DNA from: a virus
Virus record (IMG/VR): IMGVR_UViG_3300020455_000018
Coordinates: 1-54,707 of that record
Length of the DNA: 54,707 bases
Strand: one strand, 5' to 3'
Shown piece by piece: positions 50,223 to 54,707 of this stretch. Position 1 is the first letter of the stretch. The number at the start of each line of letters is the position of its first letter. Under the pieces are notes generated by a model. That model saw only the letters and a program-made list of their open reading frames with translations. It was not told where the DNA came from and made no database searches. The position numbers were made by a program, and so were the translations under genes.

Positions 50223-50870
50223 ATGATTTCAGCAAATCAATATCAAGATATAGAAATACAGCAAGGAGCTGATTTTGAAAACCAAATTACATTTGAAACA
50301 AGTCATGGAATGGATACAGAAAAGCAATTTGTAGGTAAAATACAAAAAGATTTTGCAAATAGTACATTCACAGGACCTAAAAAAACAAATGATAATATCG
50401 GAACAGAAATAAATATAGTAGATGCTACTTGTGATATTACTGACGGAAGCGCTAATGTTACTATGGATAGTACAGCAAATATAAAAGTTGGAATGAAAAT
50501 TACTGGTTCTGGGTTGACTGGAACTACTGTTCAATCTATAACTAATTCTACTACTTTTGTAGCTTCGTCAAATTCTTCAGTAACTGGAACAAATGTTACA
50601 TTAACATTTAATGATACTTGGGCAAGTGATAATAATATAACTGAAATACAATTTGATTTAGTTGCTAGTGCAACTGGAAATACTGTAACCTTAACATTGC
50701 CAGCTGAAGCAACACAATATTTTACAGATGATTTTGAAGGAGTGTGGGAATTGGTAGAAAAAGATGTATCAGTTGCAACAAATCCTATTTATACTAGACA
50801 TATACAAGGTGATGTAGTTATTTCTAAAGGTATGATACAATTAAATGATACATGGAAGGCGGCTGTATAA
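50223..50870 (+). CDS. Tail-associated protein with shared beta module
   Basis: It encodes 215 residues. The start Y-Q-D-I-E-I-Q-Q-G-A-D-F resembles small baseplate or tail proteins. Residues about 66-130 carry the V-G-M-K-I-T-G-S-G-L module also found in the connector at 48149-49228. The C-terminal quarter is beta-rich with W-E-L-V-E-K-D. Probably a tail component; exact role unknown. Confidence 0.5.
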   Translation: MISANQYQDIEIQQGADFENQITFETSHGMDTEKQFVGKIQKDFANSTFTGPKKTNDNIGTEINIVDATCDITDGSANVTMDSTANIKVGMKITGSGLTGTTVQSITNSTTFVASSNSSVTGTNVTLTFNDTWASDNNITEIQFDLVASATGNTVTLTLPAEATQYFTDDFEGVWELVEKDVSVATNPIYTRHIQGDVVISKGMIQLNDTWKAAV

Positions 50871-51376
50871 TGGCAATAAGTGCTAAAGTTACAACAAATA
50901 AAGCTGTTAAAGCTACTGTGCAAACAACAAGCGCTACAAAAAGCGTAGGTGTACAAAACTCTACTAAAGTTCAAGATAGTTTTAGTATTGATGCTAGCCA
51001 AATACCTATTAGTTTAGACAATAGCGATGCGACTAATGTTAGAGATGCATTAAACGGAACAGCAACAGCTGATGCTACGCAAACATTAACAAACAAAACA
51101 ATTAATGCTGATAATAATACACTCAGCAACGTAGAAGTAGATAATTTGAAAGCGGGAGTACTAGATACAGACTTAAGTTCAGTAGTTGGTACTGATACAA
51201 CATTGCCTAGCGCTAAGGCAGTAAAAAATTATGTAGACACTTTTGGCGGTGATGATACTATTGCTGAAATGGATGATACAAATATTACATCACCAGTTGA
51301 TGGTGCTGTTTTAAGATATGATAGCGGCACTTCTAAATGGATAGATGCTGATTCAATAGACGGAGGAGTATATTAA
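50870..51376 (+). CDS. Fibre-base hypothetical protein
   Basis: It encodes 168 residues from ATG 50870 (TAATG overlap). The Thr/Ala/Asn-rich sequence has T-L-T-N-K-T-I-N-A-D-N-N-T, L-P-S-A-K-A-V-K-N-Y-V-D and V-L-R-Y-D-S-G-T-S-K-W motifs typical of tail-fibre shafts and collars. It probably links the tail to the fibre proteins downstream. Confidence 0.6.
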   Translation: MAISAKVTTNKAVKATVQTTSATKSVGVQNSTKVQDSFSIDASQIPISLDNSDATNVRDALNGTATADATQTLTNKTINADNNTLSNVEVDNLKAGVLDTDLSSVVGTDTTLPSAKAVKNYVDTFGGDDTIAEMDDTNITSPVDGAVLRYDSGTSKWIDADSIDGGVY

Positions 51377-51394
51377 TATATAACGAGGAATGAC

Positions 51395-52696
51395 ATGGCA
51401 AATAAAATACAAATAAAAAGAAGTAATACAAATGGTAATGTCCCTACTCTCGCTTATGGTGAATTAGGTGTTAATGTAAATACAGATACACAACCTAAAT
51501 TTTACTATGGTAATGCATCAGGAAATGCCACCGATATTATGGAAGTAATAAGCAAAGCTACTTCTTCTGTTCTTGGTAAAGCCTCGTTTGCAAGTGCTGA
51601 TTTTGCGGTAAGTAGTGGAGCGGTAACTATTAAAGCAAGTGGTGTATCAAATGCACAATTAGCTGGTAGTATCGCAGATAGTAAATTAAATCAAATAACA
51701 ACAGCTGGTAAAGTAGCTTTATCTGCAATAGAAATAGATGGAGCAACTGATATAGGAGCTGGATTAGCAAGTGGTGATTTATTTATAGTAGATGATGGTG
51801 CTGGTGGTACTAATAGAAAGTCTACTATTGATAGGATAGCAACATTGTTTGCTGGTAATGGTTTATCAGCTACTAATGCAGTATTATCAGTAGGAGTAGA
51901 TGATTCTACAATAGAAATTAATTCAGATGCTTTAAGAGTAAAAGCTGATGGTATAGGTTCTGGTCAAATAGCAGATGATGCAATTACTAATGACCACATA
52001 GCTGCTGACGCAGTACAAGCTGCACAAATAGCTGATAATGCTGTAACTACAGCTAGAGTTCAAGATGGTGCAATTACTAGTGCTAAATTAAAAAGTACTG
52101 ATACAGCAGAAGCTGTAACAAGTGATGTAATTAGAGCTGGTGCAGTAAATAATGCGGCTTTAGGTGCTGATGCGGTTAATGGTGCTAAAATTGCAGATGA
52201 TGCAATAGATAGTGAACATTATGTAGATGGCTCTATTGATACAGCTCATATTGCTAATAATGCAGTAACTGGAGATAAATTAGCTGATAGCATTACTATT
52301 GCACAAGATTTAACAATAAGTGGTAATCTTGTAGTATCTGGAAGTAGCACTACCCTTAGCGTAGCTACTTTAGAAGTAGAAGACACTTTTATTGAATTAA
52401 ATAAAGGTATTCAAGCTGGTGGAACTGAAGATACTATAGATGTTGGTATTTATACCGCTTATGATGCAACAAGTGGTGGTAGTGATTTCTGGAATTGGAC
52501 TGGATTAGGTAGAGATGCAAGTGAAGGTAAATGGGTATTATTCCAAGGATTAGATACTGAACCTTCAGCAACACCTGGAGCAGTAAGTATGGGTTCTACG
52601 ACATCAAGAACTGCAAAATTACAAGCTAATTTAGAAGGATTATCAAATTTTACAAATACTATTGTAAACTATACTATAGATTGTGGTACTTTTTAA
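51395..52696 (+). CDS. Tail fibre protein with degenerate shaft repeats
   Basis: It encodes 433 residues. It opens K-I-Q-I-K-R-S with L-A-Y-G-E-L-G-V-N (a common fibre attachment motif). The middle (about 185-300) has many short repeats of the type I-A-D-D-A-I-T, A-A-D-A-V and I-A-D-N-A-V-T, which would form a thin triple-helical beta shaft. The C-terminus holds W-N-W-T-G-L-G. It lies directly before the larger S74 fibre. Confidence 0.75.
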   Translation: MANKIQIKRSNTNGNVPTLAYGELGVNVNTDTQPKFYYGNASGNATDIMEVISKATSSVLGKASFASADFAVSSGAVTIKASGVSNAQLAGSIADSKLNQITTAGKVALSAIEIDGATDIGAGLASGDLFIVDDGAGGTNRKSTIDRIATLFAGNGLSATNAVLSVGVDDSTIEINSDALRVKADGIGSGQIADDAITNDHIAADAVQAAQIADNAVTTARVQDGAITSAKLKSTDTAEAVTSDVIRAGAVNNAALGADAVNGAKIADDAIDSEHYVDGSIDTAHIANNAVTGDKLADSITIAQDLTISGNLVVSGSSTTLSVATLEVEDTFIELNKGIQAGGTEDTIDVGIYTAYDATSGGSDFWNWTGLGRDASEGKWVLFQGLDTEPSATPGAVSMGSTTSRTAKLQANLEGLSNFTNTIVNYTIDCGTF

Positions 52697-52704
52697 GGAG
52701 TTAA

Positions 52705-54707
52705 ATGGCAACAATTAACAAACTCAAAATTAGGAGTGGTACAAACCTTTCAAATGCTGGTACGCCTGATTTAGGTGAATTAATATTTAAAAGTGATACT
52801 AATGCATTATATGTTGGTGATGGTTCTACTGCAGCTACTGGTTTAACAGCTATCGGTGGTAGTGCTACAATAAATAATTCTAATTGGTCTGGTACTGATT
52901 TAGCAGTAGCTAATGGTGGTACTGGAGCATCTACTTTTACTTCTAATGCAATATTAACTGGTAATGGTACAAGTGCTATACAAGCAGAATCTAATCTTAC
53001 TTTTTCCGATAGCAACAATTATCTTACTGTTCACGAAGCTGGTTCAAGTACTGGCTCACATCTAAGACTTGCAACAGACAATTCAGATTTTTTCTTATCA
53101 GCAAGTGGTAGTTCAAATCAATTAACTATTTATGATGCTAATGCAGCAACTAATAGTTTAGTAATGGGTAGTGATGGTAAAATTACACTTAGAGATAGTC
53201 TTAAAATACCAGTAGGTAAAAGTGTATTTTTTGGAGGAAGTGAGCATACTTATATAAGAGAAGATGTAGATGATAGGTTAAGATTCTTTTGTGGTGGAGA
53301 TGAGTTTTTAAGATTCACTCAACAAGATGCAGCAGGAGAATTATTTAGTATTCATCAACAAGTATATATGGGAGATGATTTAAAAATTCATCTTGGTGGT
53401 AGTCAAGAGTTAAGATTGTGGCACGATGGAACAAATAACTATGTTTATGGCTATGGTGGAGAACTTCGTATAGGAAATACTGTTGATAATGCAGATACTG
53501 TATTGTTTGGAGATGATGGTAGTGGTAATATGACTTCTTACTTAAGAGTAGATGGTAGTGATAGTAGAGTAGACTTTTTTTCTGGTAGAATTCATTTAAA
53601 AAATGATGGTACGTTTCATTGGGGTAGTGCAGCAGCACACGGAGTATTGTCTTGGGATACTGGTAGAGCAATAGTTAGTAGTTTAGGGTCAAATAATTTA
53701 GATTTAAAAGCACAAAGTGGTTATTCGGTAGTAGTAAATGAAAGTAGTTCTGATGTAGATTTTAGAGTAGAAAGTAATGGTAAAGTAAATGCAATTCATG
53801 TAGATGCTGGTGCTGATAAAGTAAATATAGATGCAGCATTTTGGTCTAATTATGGACATAGAATTGGTGGATTATCACAACAAGGTGGTTTTGGAACAAA
53901 TAATAATCAATTATTTACTACTAACAACATAATGACTTTTGCAGACAATACTAATTGGGATGGTGCAATGGTTATTAATACCAATATTACTAGAGCTTCT
54001 GCTCGTATGTGTACTATTACAGTTAAAGGTTATGGTTATGGTAATCAATCTTTTATAGATTTTGATGTTAATTTTTATACTTATTCTGGTGTTAACGGTG
54101 ATGACGGAGTAGCTGGTTATCCTTATGCTGCAAGAATCAATGATAGAGGTAATGATAAAAAGAAAAAATTTGTAGGTGTTAATTCAAGCGGTAATGTAGC
54201 AATAGCTATTGGAGATTATAATGATGCAAATAAATATTATTATGGATTTAAAGTAAGTTTAGATAATCATTTGAATGGAAGTGGTGCATCTGCTTATCAA
54301 AGTTGGACAGTAACAAAATCTACTACTGATGGATTTGGTTGGTTGCACAAGGAAGAACCTACAAGATTGATAACTGGTATTGCGTCACAAGATGCAAGTT
54401 ATACTAAGATATTAAACCCTAATGGTGCTGTATCTGCGTATTTTGGCGGAACTGCTGATGGGAATAATTATTATCAAGCTGGGGAACATAGATTTAGAAA
54501 TTATGCTGGTAATGCTTATTATGCAAGAATTGGTTCAGGATATATTCGTGGAGAAGGTGGTGGTTCAGCTTCAACGCCTTGTTTTAGTTTTCAAAGTGAT
54601 ACTAATACTGGTGTTTATAGTCACGCAGCAGACCAATTAGGTTTTTCTACAGGCGGTACTAATAGAATGACTTTAACCAATAGTGGTTTAACTCTTGCTA
54701 ATGGAGG
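52705..54707 (+). CDS. Tail fibre, N-terminal part (3' partial, continues at base 1)
   Basis: The frame is open from ATG 52705 (AAGGAGTTAA) to the window end, 667 codons, and continues in frame at position 1. The N-terminus I-N-K-L-K-I-R-S-G-T with L-G-E-L-I-F-K-S and A-L-Y-V-G-D-G is the same attachment motif as the preceding fibre. The body has repeats such as L-K-I-H-L-G-G-S-Q-E-L-R-L-W-H-D-G. The joined protein is about 1368 residues and ends in the S74 chaperone. Confidence 0.85.
   Translation, partial: MATINKLKIRSGTNLSNAGTPDLGELIFKSDTNALYVGDGSTAATGLTAIGGSATINNSNWSGTDLAVANGGTGASTFTSNAILTGNGTSAIQAESNLTFSDSNNYLTVHEAGSSTGSHLRLATDNSDFFLSASGSSNQLTIYDANAATNSLVMGSDGKITLRDSLKIPVGKSVFFGGSEHTYIREDVDDRLRFFCGGDEFLRFTQQDAAGELFSIHQQVYMGDDLKIHLGGSQELRLWHDGTNNYVYGYGGELRIGNTVDNADTVLFGDDGSGNMTSYLRVDGSDSRVDFFSGRIHLKNDGTFHWGSAAAHGVLSWDTGRAIVSSLGSNNLDLKAQSGYSVVVNESSSDVDFRVESNGKVNAIHVDAGADKVNIDAAFWSNYGHRIGGLSQQGGFGTNNNQLFTTNNIMTFADNTNWDGAMVINTNITRASARMCTITVKGYGYGNQSFIDFDVNFYTYSGVNGDDGVAGYPYAARINDRGNDKKKKFVGVNSSGNVAIAIGDYNDANKYYYGFKVSLDNHLNGSGASAYQSWTVTKSTTDGFGWLHKEEPTRLITGIASQDASYTKILNPNGAVSAYFGGTADGNNYYQAGEHRFRNYAGNAYYARIGSGYIRGEGGGSASTPCFSFQSDTNTGVYSHAADQLGFSTGGTNRMTLTNSGLTLANG
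54625..54707. repeat. Terminal direct repeat, copy 2
   Basis: Copy of bases 1-83 with one base difference (T at 54645). It shows that the assembly closes on itself inside the tail-fibre gene. Confidence 0.85.

Noticed and set aside
53345-53671. Long open frames on the minus strand inside the tail-fibre genes (also 52701-53018)
   Set aside because: They arise from repetitive Gly/Asn/Asp codons of the fibre gene; there is no ribosome site and the composition is implausible (Tyr/His- or Val/Pro-rich).

Overview
The window reads as a complete genome of a tailed, short-tailed (podovirus-like) phage, about 54.6 kb, assembled as a circle. The first 83 bases recur as the last 83 bases (54625-54707) with one synonymous difference. 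Both copies fall in the same reading frame of one tail-fibre gene, which is therefore cut in two by the window ends. The DNA is AT-rich (roughly one third G+C by eye). I see no integrase, repressor, tRNA gene or CRISPR array, so a lytic life style is likely. The host is probably a Gram-negative bacterium that uses Shine-Dalgarno initiation: most genes have AGGAG-type sites, a lytic transglycosylase and an M15 peptidase are present, and the phage encodes an outer-membrane-barrel-like protein with a signal peptide. A marine, low-GC host fits the gene families but is inference.

The genome has two arms that diverge near 37.7-37.9 kb and converge, with overlapping stop codons, at 23552-23555. The rightward arm runs from 37867 through the window end and on from 1 to 23555. 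In order it carries small terminase, a metallophosphoesterase, lysine-rich peptides, large terminase, holin-like and M15 endolysin genes, portal, scaffold, major capsid protein, head-tail connectors, tail fibres (the last with an S74 intramolecular chaperone), a SAM methyltransferase, an envelope/lysis cassette, tail nozzle proteins, a lytic transglycosylase and the internal virion proteins. These end with a 2932-residue giant and a 963-residue protein.

The leftward arm (37684 down to 23552) is the DNA-metabolism and takeover arm. It has a Cas4-like nuclease, a Sak/DUF1071 annealing protein, an SSB-like protein, a DUF932 protein, a Dam methylase, a DnaB helicase, a RuvC-like resolvase and many small unknown or zinc-ribbon proteins. 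No DNA polymerase or primase is visible, so the host replisome is probably borrowed. Tandem DnaA-box-like 9-mers lie near the head of this arm (37243-37262).

Two things stand out. First, the giant virion protein contains a pattern that matches the catalytic barrel of two-barrel (beta'-type) RNA polymerases: an R-x-P segment followed 40 residues later by D-Y-D-I-D, plus an upstream S-S-A-K-x-x-G segment. This suggests an RNA polymerase carried in the virion and injected with the DNA, as in crAss-like phages, but in a far smaller genome. Second, the otherwise gapless leftward arm is interrupted by four non-coding stretches (about 0.38-1.2 kb each, 2.5 kb in total) packed with inverted repeats, which look like structured RNAs or long structured leaders and which I cannot assign to any known class.
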